Shown: positions 42,907 to 52,785, counted from the first letter of the stretch. The stretch is 64,000 bases of DNA from Iphinoe sp. HA4291-MV1 (GCA_019359415.1 JAHHHH010000007.1:62001-126000); one strand, 5' to 3'. A program made the numbers and translations. The notes: generated from the letters alone by a model not told the origin.

Positions 42907-44619
42907 TTAGTAATGATTTCCCGACTTACGATGATGCACAGCGGTAATCCCCTCACCATCCAGCACTTTACCATTATCCACAGTCGCATAAACAAGCCAA
43001 TGATCGCCTACTTCCATCCGACTTTTTACGGAGCATTCCAGGTAAGCTAAAGCATCATTGAGAATGGGAGAGCCGTTTCCAGCTTCTTGTGTTGCGACAT
43101 CATCGAATCGGTTTTGTCCTGGACCAAAAGGTTTGAGGAAGTGCTTCATTAAGCCGATGTGGTTTCCCTCTTTCAAGACATTAAGGACAAAATTGTTACC
43201 AGAATGTGTCAGTGTTTCTACAGCACGCTCTTTCGCGACAGCAATGGTTAAACCAGGTGGATTAAAGCTTGCTTGAGAGACCCAAGAGGCTAACATCGCA
43301 CTGGATATTTCGCCTTGCTTTGCTGTGAGGATACACAGTGAACCCACAACGCGTCCGACTGCTTGTTCAGTAGTTGTGGCGCTTTGGCTTGGAGTACGCA
43401 CTTTTTTAGCTTTCTTCAGTGCTTGGGCGAAATCAGTTCCTGCTTCTTCACACATTTGCAGGGTGGCATCATTAGGTTTAAACTTCACCCTGATGGTTTC
43501 AAAACCAAATCGATAGCCAGCATCTCTCAATTTACCCTCGATAATATCGACAGCTTCTCCACTCCAGCCAAAGGAACCAAAGACACCAGCAAGTTTGTTG
43601 TTAGTCGCACCTGAAAGTACAATACCCAAAGCGACTTGCACAGGAGTGGGTGCATGACCACCAAGGGTAGGAGAACCAATGATAAAGCCAGATGCTTTTT
43701 CCACTGCAGAGCGGATTTCTTCTGGATCAGCAAATTCGCAGTTAATTGATTCTACAGCAACGCCCGCTTTTGTCATACCACGAGCGATCGCTTGGGAGAG
43801 AGTCGCTGTGTTTCCATACGCAGAAGCATAAATCAATGCGACAGATGTATCTTGCGATGCTTGCTCCTGACACCATTGGCGATAAAATTCTGTTAGTTCA
43901 ATTAAGCTGTAGCGTACTAATGGTCCATGCCCAGTCGCATACATTCTCACGGGTAAATCGCCAAGTTTATCGAGTGCAGTTTCGACTTGACGAGCGTGGG
44001 GAGCCATCAGACAATCAAAATAATAGCGTTTATCTTCGTTAAAGGTTTCCCAGCCTTCATCAAAAACTTGGTCGCCACAGATATGCGCTCCAAAAAGCTT
44101 ATCTGTGTAGAGAATTTCTGTTTGCGGATCGTAGGTGCAAAGTAAGTCTGAATAACGGGGATTGGGAGTGGGGATAAATTGCAAATAATGACCTTTGCCC
44201 AAGTCTAAAGTTTCTTCCCCCCGCATGACAATGACTGGTAAATCTGGGTTTTCCAGTGCGCCACGCAAATTTATTGCTCCTGGGTTAGAACAAACAAAGG
44301 TGATTTGCGGTGCAAGTTCTAACAAAGCTTTGAGAGTTGTGACGCGGTTGAGATTGATATGACCGAGAATGACGTAATCAATGTCTTTGAAATCAAACCG
44401 TTGCTGCAAAGCTTCCAGGTAAATTTCTGTAAATGTTTCTCCTGGAGGATCAATGAGGGCTGTTTTATCTCCTTTGATGAGATAAGAATTTGCAGTTGTC
44501 CCCTTTGCTAGAGCATATTCTATTTCAAATCTCAGGCGTGTCCAACTGCGGGAACGAAGCACAGTTGTGTCTGTAGCAATGGGGTAAACCTGAACGTCAC
44601 GGGGCTTAGTTTCTGGCAT
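42907..44619 (-). CDS. flv1: Flavodiiron protein Flv1
   Basis: A 570-residue three-domain protein: metallo-beta-lactamase-like (about 30-260), flavodoxin-like (about 263-400) and flavin-reductase-like (about 425-570). It matches Synechocystis Flv1 from memory (RDVQVYPIATDT, SWTRLRFEIEYALAKGTTAN, YVILGHINLNR, VHHRKSGNHY). The usual diiron ligand motif HxExDH is replaced by GHINLNRV, as in Flv1/Flv2-type subunits. These work with Flv3 or Flv4 in a hetero-oligomer that reduces oxygen downstream of photosystem I. It is the last gene of the flv3-hydrolase-flv1 cluster; whether this is the vegetative (A) or heterocyst (B) form is not decided. Confidence 0.94.
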   Translation of the reverse strand: MPETKPRDVQVYPIATDTTVLRSRSWTRLRFEIEYALAKGTTANSYLIKGDKTALIDPPGETFTEIYLEALQQRFDFKDIDYVILGHINLNRVTTLKALLELAPQITFVCSNPGAINLRGALENPDLPVIVMRGEETLDLGKGHYLQFIPTPNPRYSDLLCTYDPQTEILYTDKLFGAHICGDQVFDEGWETFNEDKRYYFDCLMAPHARQVETALDKLGDLPVRMYATGHGPLVRYSLIELTEFYRQWCQEQASQDTSVALIYASAYGNTATLSQAIARGMTKAGVAVESINCEFADPEEIRSAVEKASGFIIGSPTLGGHAPTPVQVALGIVLSGATNNKLAGVFGSFGWSGEAVDIIEGKLRDAGYRFGFETIRVKFKPNDATLQMCEEAGTDFAQALKKAKKVRTPSQSATTTEQAVGRVVGSLCILTAKQGEISSAMLASWVSQASFNPPGLTIAVAKERAVETLTHSGNNFVLNVLKEGNHIGLMKHFLKPFGPGQNRFDDVATQEAGNGSPILNDALAYLECSVKSRMEVGDHWLVYATVDNGKVLDGEGITAVHHRKSGNHY

Positions 44620-44658
44620 AAGTCATCTTTAATAAAATTTAATATTGAACTGTATGCT

Positions 44659-45411
44659 TTATGTAGAGGCGACTTTAGCTAGTACATCGGCGAGCTGAGC
44701 AGGGTGAGAGAACATTGGGTAATGACCCGCAGGTAACTCAATTGCATCAACTCCAAGACGTTTGCGTGCAGCATATCGACACCATGCAGGTGAAAGTATT
44801 CGGTCTTCACCACAGACGATATATGTACACTCCACATCTTGCCAAGCTTGTAGGGGACTGACCTCGCTTATGTATAAAAACTGCTGATTGCGTAACTTCG
44901 GAAATGCCCAACGTACCATATCTGGTGAGGAACCATGAAAGATAAACTCCATCGCGACAGCCTCGTCTTGTAAAGGGTTTATCCCCAACGCCGCCGGATT
45001 GAATATATTTGGCTCATCGCGGAACTGGTCTAACTTATCAGCTTCTGGCAGTTCGTAGCCTATTGCCTTGAGAAAGTTGGGATCTGCCTCATCATAAGAC
45101 TGGTCGAGGAGACTTACACCGATGTGCGGGATCAGCCCATCAACGAAAACAAGCTGACGCACTGGACGCTGACTGGCAACGAGGGGGATAATTAAGCCTG
45201 CCATCGAGTGACCAACTAGCACCACATCGTCTTCAAATCCTTGCAGTGCCTTGCTCACAACCTCGGCATATTGAGCGACACCAGCAGTGGGGTCTTCAAT
45301 TGGGAGATCCACTGCTACCGTCTGATGACCACGCGCTTCTATATCTTGGGTGAGTAGATCCCAACACCACGCGCCCAGGTAAGCACCGTGAACTAAACAC
45401 AAAAGACTCAT
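44659..45411 (-). CDS. Alpha/beta hydrolase, esterase-like, in the flv cluster
   Basis: A 250-residue alpha/beta hydrolase of the plant-esterase/hydroxynitrile-lyase type: LCLVHGAYLGAWCWDLLTQD (oxyanion region), the nucleophile elbow VLVGHSMAGLIIPL (Ser), CGEDRILSPAWCR and LPAGHYPMFSHPAQLADVL (His). It is placed between flv3 and flv1, 38 and 39 bases from each neighbour, so it is almost certainly cotranscribed. Its link to oxygen photoreduction is unknown. Confidence 0.9.
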   Translation of the reverse strand: MSLLCLVHGAYLGAWCWDLLTQDIEARGHQTVAVDLPIEDPTAGVAQYAEVVSKALQGFEDDVVLVGHSMAGLIIPLVASQRPVRQLVFVDGLIPHIGVSLLDQSYDEADPNFLKAIGYELPEADKLDQFRDEPNIFNPAALGINPLQDEAVAMEFIFHGSSPDMVRWAFPKLRNQQFLYISEVSPLQAWQDVECTYIVCGEDRILSPAWCRYAARKRLGVDAIELPAGHYPMFSHPAQLADVLAKVAST

Positions 45412-45449
45412 AAGCAGTTATCAGTTATCAGTAGAGTGGACTGCTGTTG

Positions 45450-47174
45450 TTAATAATGGTTTCCAACTTTACGGTGGTGAACAGCAGTGAGGGCTTCTGG
45501 CTTACTCACTCGTCCTGCGTATACGGTACTATATACAATCCAGTGGTCACCACCATCCATCCGACTGATGACTTCGCACTCCATATATGCTAGAGCGTCT
45601 GCAAGGATGGGTGTACCGTTTTCGGCTGGTTGGGTTCTGACTCCTTCAAAGCGATCAGCACCCGGGGCAAAGCGTTTGAGGAAGTGCTTCATCAATTTTT
45701 GATAGTTACCTTCTTCTAGGACGTTTAGCACGAATTTATCGCCCACTTGCATGAGTGATTCAATTGCCCTATCTTTGGCAACAGCGATGGATATTCCTAT
45801 AGGTTGGAAGCTGGCTTGAGATACCCAAGAAGCTAGCATGGCGCTGGATACATCGCCTCTTTTAGCGGTGATGATATACAGTCCACCACTGATTCTACCC
45901 AATGCTTTGTCGAGTTCAGCACCTAGGGATTTCATGTGCTTGATGCTGCGATCGCGTGTCACCCACTGTCCTATGTCTGTCCCTGCTTCTTCACACTGCT
46001 TGTAGGTGTTTTCTGTGGGTGTTTGTTTAATCCGAATTGCTGGAAACGCTGGTATCAAACCCAAATTCCGGAATTGACTCAGCAACAGGTCAATTGGTTC
46101 GTCATCGCCACCGCCTGATTCAAAAATGCCCACTGCTTGCTTTTCATTAACTGAGCCTAAAATGGTGCTGAGGGCGGCTTGGGTATCAGCTGCACCAGAA
46201 GCTGGAGGTATTCCGACGATAATACCAGCACAACGGCTGACAAGTTCCCGCAATTCTTGTAAGTCAACGCCTGCACGCAAGTCTACCATTTCTGTAGCGA
46301 CGCCAGTTTTGGTAATACCGCTGGCAATTGCTTGAGCTAGGCGATCGCTATAACCGTAATCTGAAACGTAAAAGACTCCTACACTCGTTTCTGCCTTGGC
46401 TTGAGTTTTACTCCAATTGCGATAACGCCCAGTGAGTTCGTCAACGTTATGTTGTAGCAACGGTCCGTGTCCCGTAGCAATTATGCTAATTTTTTTCAGT
46501 TCAGCCATCCGCTTGAGGGCAGACAAAACTGAACGGGCATTGGGAGCCATGAGACATTCGTAGTAGTATTGAAAATCTGCTTCTATAGTTTTTAAGTCTT
46601 CGTCAAAGGTGTTATCTGAGCAATAATGCATCCCAAACGCATCGCAGGTAAACAGAGTTTGGGTTTTATGGTCGAAGGTGAAGATGGTGTCAGGCCAGTG
46701 TAAATTTGGTGCAATGACAAATTCTAGTTCGTGTCCGTTGCCTAAATCCAGGCGATCGCCATTTTTCACAATTTGCCGCTTAAACGGACGATGCACCATA
46801 TTCTCTAGAAACTGGATGGCGACTTTAGAACCGACAACCGTTACATCTGGCGCAAGTTGCAGAATATCTTTCACTAAACCGCTATGGTCTGGTTCAGTGT
46901 GGCTGATAATTAAATGATGAATATCTGCTGGATTAACTAAACCTTTAAGGGTATCTAAGTACAGTTGGCGAAACTTTTCGTGTGAGGTATCAACCAGAGC
47001 TATTTGCTCACCGCGTATGAGGAATGAGTTGTAGGTAGTACCATTCTGCAGACCGAACTCAATATCAAAGCGATCGCGATCCCAATCCAAAGAGCGAATT
47101 GCTGTTGTCTGGGGAGCAATCTCAGCAGTTTGCATGGTTAGCCTTTTCTTGGTTTTTTCGGTGAGCGCTACCAT
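45450..47174 (-). CDS. flv3: Flavodiiron protein Flv3
   Basis: A 574-residue flavodiiron protein with an intact diiron site (SHTEPDHSGLVKD, then APNLHWPDT, FTCDAFGMHY and GHGPLLQHN). It has flavodoxin-like and C-terminal flavin-reductase domains, ending LTAVHHRKVGNHY. It closely recalls Synechocystis Flv3 (SLDWDRDRFDIEFGLQNGTT). It reduces oxygen to water using photosystem I electrons, protecting against fluctuating light. The start at ATG 47174 has AAGGAGA upstream. It is the first gene of the cluster. Confidence 0.95.
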   Translation of the reverse strand: MVALTEKTKKRLTMQTAEIAPQTTAIRSLDWDRDRFDIEFGLQNGTTYNSFLIRGEQIALVDTSHEKFRQLYLDTLKGLVNPADIHHLIISHTEPDHSGLVKDILQLAPDVTVVGSKVAIQFLENMVHRPFKRQIVKNGDRLDLGNGHELEFVIAPNLHWPDTIFTFDHKTQTLFTCDAFGMHYCSDNTFDEDLKTIEADFQYYYECLMAPNARSVLSALKRMAELKKISIIATGHGPLLQHNVDELTGRYRNWSKTQAKAETSVGVFYVSDYGYSDRLAQAIASGITKTGVATEMVDLRAGVDLQELRELVSRCAGIIVGIPPASGAADTQAALSTILGSVNEKQAVGIFESGGGDDEPIDLLLSQFRNLGLIPAFPAIRIKQTPTENTYKQCEEAGTDIGQWVTRDRSIKHMKSLGAELDKALGRISGGLYIITAKRGDVSSAMLASWVSQASFQPIGISIAVAKDRAIESLMQVGDKFVLNVLEEGNYQKLMKHFLKRFAPGADRFEGVRTQPAENGTPILADALAYMECEVISRMDGGDHWIVYSTVYAGRVSKPEALTAVHHRKVGNHY

Positions 47175-47319
47175 AACGAGTCTCCTTAGCAACTGAGTAT
47201 TTATTACTCTGCTCCTATTGTGACACGTTTTTTTTGTAACTTTTTTTTAAAAAATCTATAGTTAAGTTAAAAAAACTAAAAGTATCAGTGAGGGTGAGGG
47301 ATGTAAAGGTGAGTAGCAG

Positions 47320-48177
47320 ATGAGAAACACTCAGCAGACAATTTGGTTGGGGTTGATGATTGGAAATTCCCGTCTGCATTGGGCACACTTTACAGGCGAA
47401 ACACTTATTCATACTTGGGACACAGATTATCTACCAGCAGATGTTGTCCATCAACTGTCTCAATCTCAAACACTGAAGGACTTACCACCAGAGATTTTCC
47501 CAACCGCAGAAGAGGACAAGGGGACAAGGGGACAAGGGGACAAGGGGACAAGGAGACAAGGAGACAAGGAGACAAGGAGGATAAATTTCCCCTCCCCCCA
47601 TCTCCCCCTCCCCCTCCTCCTAGCCTCTGTTGTTCCCAGTCAAACAGCACTGTGGCAAACTTATCCTAATGTTCGCATTATTACCTTAGATCAAGTCCCT
47701 GTAAAAGGGATGTATCCGACACTGGGAATTGATCGCGCCTTGGCTTTGTGGGGTGCTGGGCAGAATTGGGGTTTTCCAATACTGGTGATTGACACCGGAA
47801 CAGCACTGACATTTACAGGTGCTGATGCTAACCATTGTTTGGTTGGAGGCGCAATTCTTCCAGGATTGGGCTTGCAGCTTGCGACTCTTGCTGAACAAAC
47901 AGGACAATTACCAACAGTCGAGTTACCTGAGCAATTACCCCAACGGTATGCTTTGAATACTCAAGAGGCGATGCAAAGTGGGGTAATTTATACTTTAGTT
48001 GCAGGAATCAAAGATTTTATTGAAGTGTGGTGGCGCGATTTTCCTGAAGGTAATGTTGCGGTAACTGGAGGCGATCGCGAGTTACTGGTAAATTATATGC
48101 GATCACTTTTTCCTGAAATTGCAGCACGTTTAATTGTGGAACAGAATTTAATATTTTGGGGGATGTCGAGCAATTAA
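47320..48177 (+). CDS. coaX: Type III pantothenate kinase
   Basis: A 285-residue ASKHA-fold kinase for the first step of coenzyme A synthesis. It has the N-terminal [30 protein letters not shown], the conserved [40 protein letters not shown], and the C-terminal [13 protein letters not shown]. Residues about 66-90 ([20 protein letters not shown]) are translated from a microsatellite at 47512-47582, which keeps the frame. The core motifs flank it intact, so it is likely functional. Confidence 0.93.
   Translation: MRNTQQTIWLGLMIGNSRLHWAHFTGETLIHTWDTDYLPADVVHQLSQSQTLKDLPPEIFPTAEEDKGTRGQGDKGTRRQGDKETRRINFPSPHLPLPLLLASVVPSQTALWQTYPNVRIITLDQVPVKGMYPTLGIDRALALWGAGQNWGFPILVIDTGTALTFTGADANHCLVGGAILPGLGLQLATLAEQTGQLPTVELPEQLPQRYALNTQEAMQSGVIYTLVAGIKDFIEVWWRDFPEGNVAVTGGDRELLVNYMRSLFPEIAARLIVEQNLIFWGMSSN
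47512..47582. repeat. Nine-base tandem repeat inside coaX
   Basis: GGGGACAAG and GGAGACAAG units are repeated about seven times. Because the unit is nine bases long, copy-number change adds or removes three residues without shifting the frame. Confidence 0.93.
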
Positions 48178-48291
48178 GGCAAGAAGCAAACAAGCAAGGT
48201 ATTCCAATGTCTGACTTAGTTACACTTTCCACTAGGAAAAGCCTATAAATGAAAATAGTTCGTATAGATTTTGAGTGAAGTATCCATCTTT

Positions 48292-49659
48292 TCAGACTCC
48301 TACCTTGTAAGCTTCTTGCACTTTTATAGTGGTCGAAGGAACATCGTTGGTAACAGTTTTCGCTTCTTCAAAAGCTTCTCGACCTGTAATCAATCTAGAG
48401 CGACGATTACGAGTGATATAATTCCATGCCCACTGAAATACTACTAATAATTTAGTGTCGAACTCGATTAAGAAGTAGATATGAACGACTAACCAAAATA
48501 TCCAAGCAAGGAAACCTTGGAGTTTGATGAAGCTTAAATCTACAACAGCTAAATTTTTGCCAATCATCGCCAAACTACCTACGTCATTGTAACGAAATTG
48601 TGGTAGTGTTTGACCTTGAAGGCGTTTTTGAATAAGTTTAGCTACATACTCTCCTTCTTGTTTGGCTACGGGTGCAACACCAGGTAAGGGTTTTCCATCT
48701 TGATGAGAGAAGTTGCCTAAATCTCCGATGACAAAGATGTTTTTAGAACCCTTAATCGTCAAGTCTGGTTCTACAATCACACGTCCGGAGCGATCGCACT
48801 CTACACCTGTGCGGTTTGCTAAAACTTGCCCTATGGAGGAACCTTTCACACCTGCTGCCCATAATATAGTTTTTGAGGCAATTTCTTGAACTTTATCACC
48901 TTGCTTGAAAGTAACGATATCATTTTCAATATTCGTCACCCTGGTATTAGTTTGGGTAACCACACCTAACTTTTGCAAAGATACTTTTGCTACTTTTGAT
49001 AACTGTGGTACCATATGAGGGAGGATGCGATCGCCCCCTTGCAATAATAAAATCTTAGTTTCTGAGGTGTCGATGTTGCGGAAATCTTCTTTGAGAGTTT
49101 TGTACGCCAATTCTGAGATCGCACCTGCTAACTCTACACCTGTGGGACCAGCTCCGACAATCACAAAAGTCAACCAAGCACGGCGTAGTTCGGGGTCAGT
49201 TTCTTTTTCTGCTGCTTCAAATGCCGAAAATATCCGGCGACGTATTTCTATGGCGTCTTCAACAGTTTTCAAACCAGGAGCCAATGGTCTCCAGTTATCG
49301 TGACCATAATAGGAATGGTTAGCACCTGTGGCAACAACTAATGTATCGTAGGGTATTGTTCTATCACCCAGAGTAACTTCTTGGGCTTCTGGATCAATAT
49401 CATTTACTTCTCCCAACAACACTTTTGTATTCTTGCTTTTCCTGAATACAGCTCGTAATGGTGAGGAGATATCAGCAGGTGATAGCGTGCCTGTCGCAAC
49501 TTGATATAAAAGCGGCTGAAATAAATGAAAGTTACGTTTATCGATGAGAGTAACATTGACATTCGCTTTGGCAAGAGTCTTTGCTGTATACAGTCCACCA
49601 AAGCCTCCACCAATGATTACAACGTGATGTAGTGCATTATTCTCATGTACAACTACCAT
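48292..49659 (-). CDS. ndh: Type II NAD(P)H dehydrogenase (NDH-2)
   Basis: A 455-residue flavoprotein that feeds electrons from NAD(P)H to quinone without proton pumping. It has the FAD motif HVVIIGGGFGGLYTAKTLAK, PLLYQVATGTLSPADISSPL, the second dinucleotide motif FVIVGAGPTGVELAGAISEL, NIFVIGDLGNFSHQDGKPLP and the C-terminal AWIFWLVVHIYFLIEFDTKL membrane-associating helix. ATG 49659 has GGAAA upstream. Cyanobacteria have several NDH-2 paralogues with redox-sensing roles. Confidence 0.93.
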   Translation of the reverse strand: MVVVHENNALHHVVIIGGGFGGLYTAKTLAKANVNVTLIDKRNFHLFQPLLYQVATGTLSPADISSPLRAVFRKSKNTKVLLGEVNDIDPEAQEVTLGDRTIPYDTLVVATGANHSYYGHDNWRPLAPGLKTVEDAIEIRRRIFSAFEAAEKETDPELRRAWLTFVIVGAGPTGVELAGAISELAYKTLKEDFRNIDTSETKILLLQGGDRILPHMVPQLSKVAKVSLQKLGVVTQTNTRVTNIENDIVTFKQGDKVQEIASKTILWAAGVKGSSIGQVLANRTGVECDRSGRVIVEPDLTIKGSKNIFVIGDLGNFSHQDGKPLPGVAPVAKQEGEYVAKLIQKRLQGQTLPQFRYNDVGSLAMIGKNLAVVDLSFIKLQGFLAWIFWLVVHIYFLIEFDTKLLVVFQWAWNYITRNRRSRLITGREAFEEAKTVTNDVPSTTIKVQEAYKVGV

Positions 49660-49823
49660 AAGAACTATTTCCTTTGTTAAGAGGTTTGTAAACTTTCTTA
49701 ACAAAGATCTAGCAAAATTAGAATAAAGGCTGCCGTTTATTTATAGCATTTGAAAAAATACTAAAAGTAGTCTAAATTACAGCAATTCACGCTTAAGAAA
49801 TTACCCTATGTCCGCCAAAGACC

Positions 49824-50645
49824 TCAATTATTTTTACCTTTGAGAAAGTCGCGAATATCCCCAGCCACAACTCCAGCACAGGACTCTGGTAAATTATTCC
49901 CTCCGTGGGTAATCATTTTCAACTGTGCGTGAGGAATGTACTGAGCGTAAGCCCGACTTATAGCAAGAGTTTCTTGGTTCTCTTTTCCACCTTGTAGAAT
50001 CAAAACTGGGGTTGTCATCATCAAGTACAATCGCTCATGTAGCAATTCTGCCTGAATTTCTGGATGCTGGCGTTGGAAGAGGAGCTGACAAGCGGTAGGG
50101 TATTGCAGCATCACCTGATGAAACTGCCAATCTTGTTCAATTTTTTCATTCAAACCAAAGATTTTGGTAATGGGACGAAGTAGTCGCAACAATTGAAAAA
50201 CCAGCGGTGGACGCTTCTGTATACGTTGCATTCTTTGCCAACGTTTTTTTTGCCCTTCTATCTCTACACCTTCTGGCGCTAATAGCACCAAACCACTAAC
50301 TTGTTCTGGATATTTCAAAGCATAGCTAGCAGCAATCCAACCTCCAAGGGAATCTCCAACTAAATACACCTTTTCTTGCTTCAAAGCGTGTAGAAATTCT
50401 GCTAAACACTCTACTTGCAAATCAATTGAATAATGAACATTAGGAAACTCTGACTCGCCAAATCCTAGTAAATCTGGCGAAAAGCAATGGAAATCTCGTG
50501 ACAGCATCTCCATAACACAGACCCATTGGCTACTATCATTCCAAGCACCATGTAAGAAAACTATGGAAGTTCCCTCTCCAATTTCACGCCAGAAAAGTGT
50601 CCCTTGAGAAAGCTTTATCCGGGAATTACGGAATATAGAGTCCAT
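49824..50645 (-). CDS. Alpha/beta hydrolase
   Basis: A 273-residue hydrolase with IVFLHGAWNDSSQW, SPDLLGFGESEFP, the nucleophile elbow YLVGDSLGGWIAASYAL and VLILQGGKENQETLAI. The segment around the usual catalytic His reads KMITHGGNNLPESC, where most members have GH followed by E.P, so the position of the His is unusual. Substrate unknown. Confidence 0.85.
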   Translation of the reverse strand: MDSIFRNSRIKLSQGTLFWREIGEGTSIVFLHGAWNDSSQWVCVMEMLSRDFHCFSPDLLGFGESEFPNVHYSIDLQVECLAEFLHALKQEKVYLVGDSLGGWIAASYALKYPEQVSGLVLLAPEGVEIEGQKKRWQRMQRIQKRPPLVFQLLRLLRPITKIFGLNEKIEQDWQFHQVMLQYPTACQLLFQRQHPEIQAELLHERLYLMMTTPVLILQGGKENQETLAISRAYAQYIPHAQLKMITHGGNNLPESCAGVVAGDIRDFLKGKNN

Positions 50646-50756
50646 ATCTAATTATTTAATAAAAGCCTTATCTTTAGTAGATTTTAGATTGGAAATTGTG
50701 AGTAATGAGTTGGTAGTTGCTAGTAGTTAAGCTGTTGCGTATCTAATTTGTATATC

Positions 50757-50960
50757 GGACGCGGGCTGTCCGGCCCCGAAGTCGCTACAACGCGCTTAAC
50801 CCGACGCCAGATGCTTCTCCCAAGGGGAGACGCAATCATGCGAACAAGCGGGGGAACCCCGCCAACGCACTGGCTCCCTTCGGGAACGCCCGTCGCCTAC
50901 GGCGGGAAACCCGCCTGCAGCGCTGGATTCACCGCAACGCGCAACTCTTGGCACTACAAT
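50757..50960 (+). repeat. GC-rich dispersed repeat, long copy A
   Basis: About 200 bases of GC-rich sequence within an A/T-rich spacer. It begins near CGAAGTCGCTACAACGCGC and ends near AACGCGCAACTCTTGGCACT. The same ends occur, inverted, at 57925-58115 with a different middle. Confidence 0.85.
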
Positions 50961-51053
50961 GATTTTACGTTTTAGTCTTATACAATCTAGCTGCACATCA
51001 GCTTAGTACAAAATTCAACTAACTACTAATCACCAACCATTACTGAAATAGCG

Positions 51054-51548
51054 TTACGCCAATGTTGTCAAGCCATCTAGATAGTCTTGCAACTGGCGAC
51101 TATGGTCATGAGACATCTGTCCTGGAGGTAGGGAATTGAGTGGAAAAGCCTGAATTTCCATCACTTCTAAAGTATCTTGAATTTCCATTTTTCCCTGCAC
51201 TTGGGCTTCAACCACAATACAAATTGAGTGGATTCTAGGATCGCGGTCTGGTGCGGAGTATACACCAACTAAACGCCGAATTGATACCAGTTCTAGTCCT
51301 GTTTCTTCCATCAACTCTCGTCGGATAGCATTAGGAACATCTTCTCCCCAGTCCACCATACCTCCAGGTAATGCCCACAGACCGTTGTCGCGCCGACGGA
51401 TCAGCACAATTCGACCATCTGGTAAAATCGGGATGATGCTTGTGCCTGGGATGGGATGACGGAAGATAATGCCCAGTACAGTTTGTCCAATGCGCCATAA
51501 GTTACGTGTCGACTGAACAGCCACAGCAAAAAAAGCAAGAATGTTCAA
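51054..51548 (-). CDS. Nudix hydrolase
   Basis: A 164-residue protein with a full Nudix box, GGMVDWGEDVPNAIRRELME followed by ETGLEL. It also has the N-terminal TSIIPILPDGRIVLIRRRDN and VYSAPDRDPRIHSICIVVEA, similar to ADP-ribose or sugar-nucleotide pyrophosphatases. The substrate cannot be assigned. A short hydrophobic N-terminus (MNILAFFAVAVQST) may be membrane-associated or may indicate a later start. Confidence 0.92.
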   Translation of the reverse strand: MNILAFFAVAVQSTRNLWRIGQTVLGIIFRHPIPGTSIIPILPDGRIVLIRRRDNGLWALPGGMVDWGEDVPNAIRRELMEETGLELVSIRRLVGVYSAPDRDPRIHSICIVVEAQVQGKMEIQDTLEVMEIQAFPLNSLPPGQMSHDHSRQLQDYLDGLTTLA

Positions 51549-51961
51549 TTTTCAAATGTTTGACTTGTTGTGTAGAGTTCCCCCACCACTCACACTTTTT
51601 CAACTGTCTTGTTGAGTTGCCCATTTTACAACAATGCTCGTGGATTGGAGTTTTATCCTAACGATTAACGTAGAATCTAAATTGATTCTATCATTTACTG
51701 AAACGAAAAAAATGTATATATATATACAGACACCTCTCAGTTGATACAGTTTTGAGCTTCTAGCAAAAGCATTATGTTTGCTGCGAGTAGAAGCAAATTC
51801 TTATTTTTCGATACAAATTTATCATACTTGCTACGAGTAGAAGCAGATTCTCGTTTTTCCAGACAAATTTATTAGATAAATGAGAAAAATTAGTATGTTG
51901 CGCGGCGTGTCCTCAAGTTGTAAATAATGGGAGAGAAAAGAATTTGAAAAAGGAGTAAATC
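51549..51961. other. Intergenic promoter region with tandem duplication
   Basis: No gene. It contains a TATATATATA tract (51716-51725) and two 45-base direct repeats. AAAGGAG lies 5-11 bases before the next start and is a clear ribosome site. Confidence 0.5.
51778..51872. repeat. Tandem duplication of a 45-base unit
   Basis: Two near-identical units (51778-51822 and 51828-51872) share GCGAGTAGAAGC / ACGAGTAGAAGC and GACAAATTTAT-type ends. They may represent duplicated regulator sites upstream of the SnoaL-like gene. Confidence 0.85.
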
Positions 51962-52528
51962 ATGAGCGTCCAAGACAACTTCGGTTCACAGGTAAGCCTC
52001 ACTGCTGCACAAGAGTTTCTGCAGAATCTCTGGGAGGAGCATTTGCGATGCGAGTTTGCATCACACGACACCGAGGATACCCTCGCCACCATGGTCGAGG
52101 ACGCCTACGTCAACAATATCCCGGTGTTGACTGGAGGTGTTGGACTGGACAAGCTGCGGGAGTTCTACTCCAAGCACTTCATTTCCCAGATGCCTCCTGA
52201 TACGGAAATAATACCCATCTCACGAACCATTGGCAACGATCAACTGGTTGATGAAATGGTGTTTAAGTTCACTCATACCATAAGAATGGACTGGATGCTG
52301 CCCAACATTGCTCCTACCAGTAAGCGTGTTGAGGTGCCGCTGGTCGCTATTGTTCGATTCAGGGACGGAAAGTTAGCCCACGAGCACATCTACTGGGATC
52401 AAGCTTCCGTGCTGGTTCAACTCGGACTGCTCGATGCTAGCACCCTGCCCGTCGTCGGCATTGAAAGTGCCCACAAAGCCCTCGATCCGAGTTTGCCATC
52501 GAACGCACTGATGCACCGTGCTGGCTAA
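51962..52528 (+). CDS. NTF2/SnoaL-like protein, possible transferred gene
   Basis: A 188-residue NTF2-like protein: TAAQEFLQNLWEEHLRCEFA, MVEDAYVNNIPVLTGGVGLD, RTIGNDQLVDEMVFKFTHTI and VAIVRFRDGKLAHEHIYWDQ. From memory, similar proteins are annotated as ester cyclases or associated with dienelactone-hydrolase-like proteins. Base composition is higher in GC, with more C/G third positions than neighbouring genes, which hints at horizontal transfer. The ribosome site is strong. Confidence 0.82.
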   Translation: MSVQDNFGSQVSLTAAQEFLQNLWEEHLRCEFASHDTEDTLATMVEDAYVNNIPVLTGGVGLDKLREFYSKHFISQMPPDTEIIPISRTIGNDQLVDEMVFKFTHTIRMDWMLPNIAPTSKRVEVPLVAIVRFRDGKLAHEHIYWDQASVLVQLGLLDASTLPVVGIESAHKALDPSLPSNALMHRAG

Positions 52529-52785
52529 AGCCAGTTGTCCCTCAGCCATCCGTAAACTTTCAAGAGCAGCAGGTTTATTCTACAGTATGCTCTACCAATC
52601 GCAAGCACCAGACATGATTCTACAGATTAATTGATATTTTAAATGAGAATGTGCTACGCTAGTCTACCGTTTGAAAATATGTTAGTTGCAAAACTAGGCT
52701 AAAGTCATACAAGTAATACCAATAGCTGTTATTGCCTATATTCAGCCTAGAAGTAGCTTTTTTGTTGTTTATTAATGAGGTGAAC

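Noticed and set aside
50748-50996. Overlapping frames on both strands (75 and 66 residues)
   Set aside because: Both are translations of the GC-rich dispersed repeat, which recurs elsewhere.
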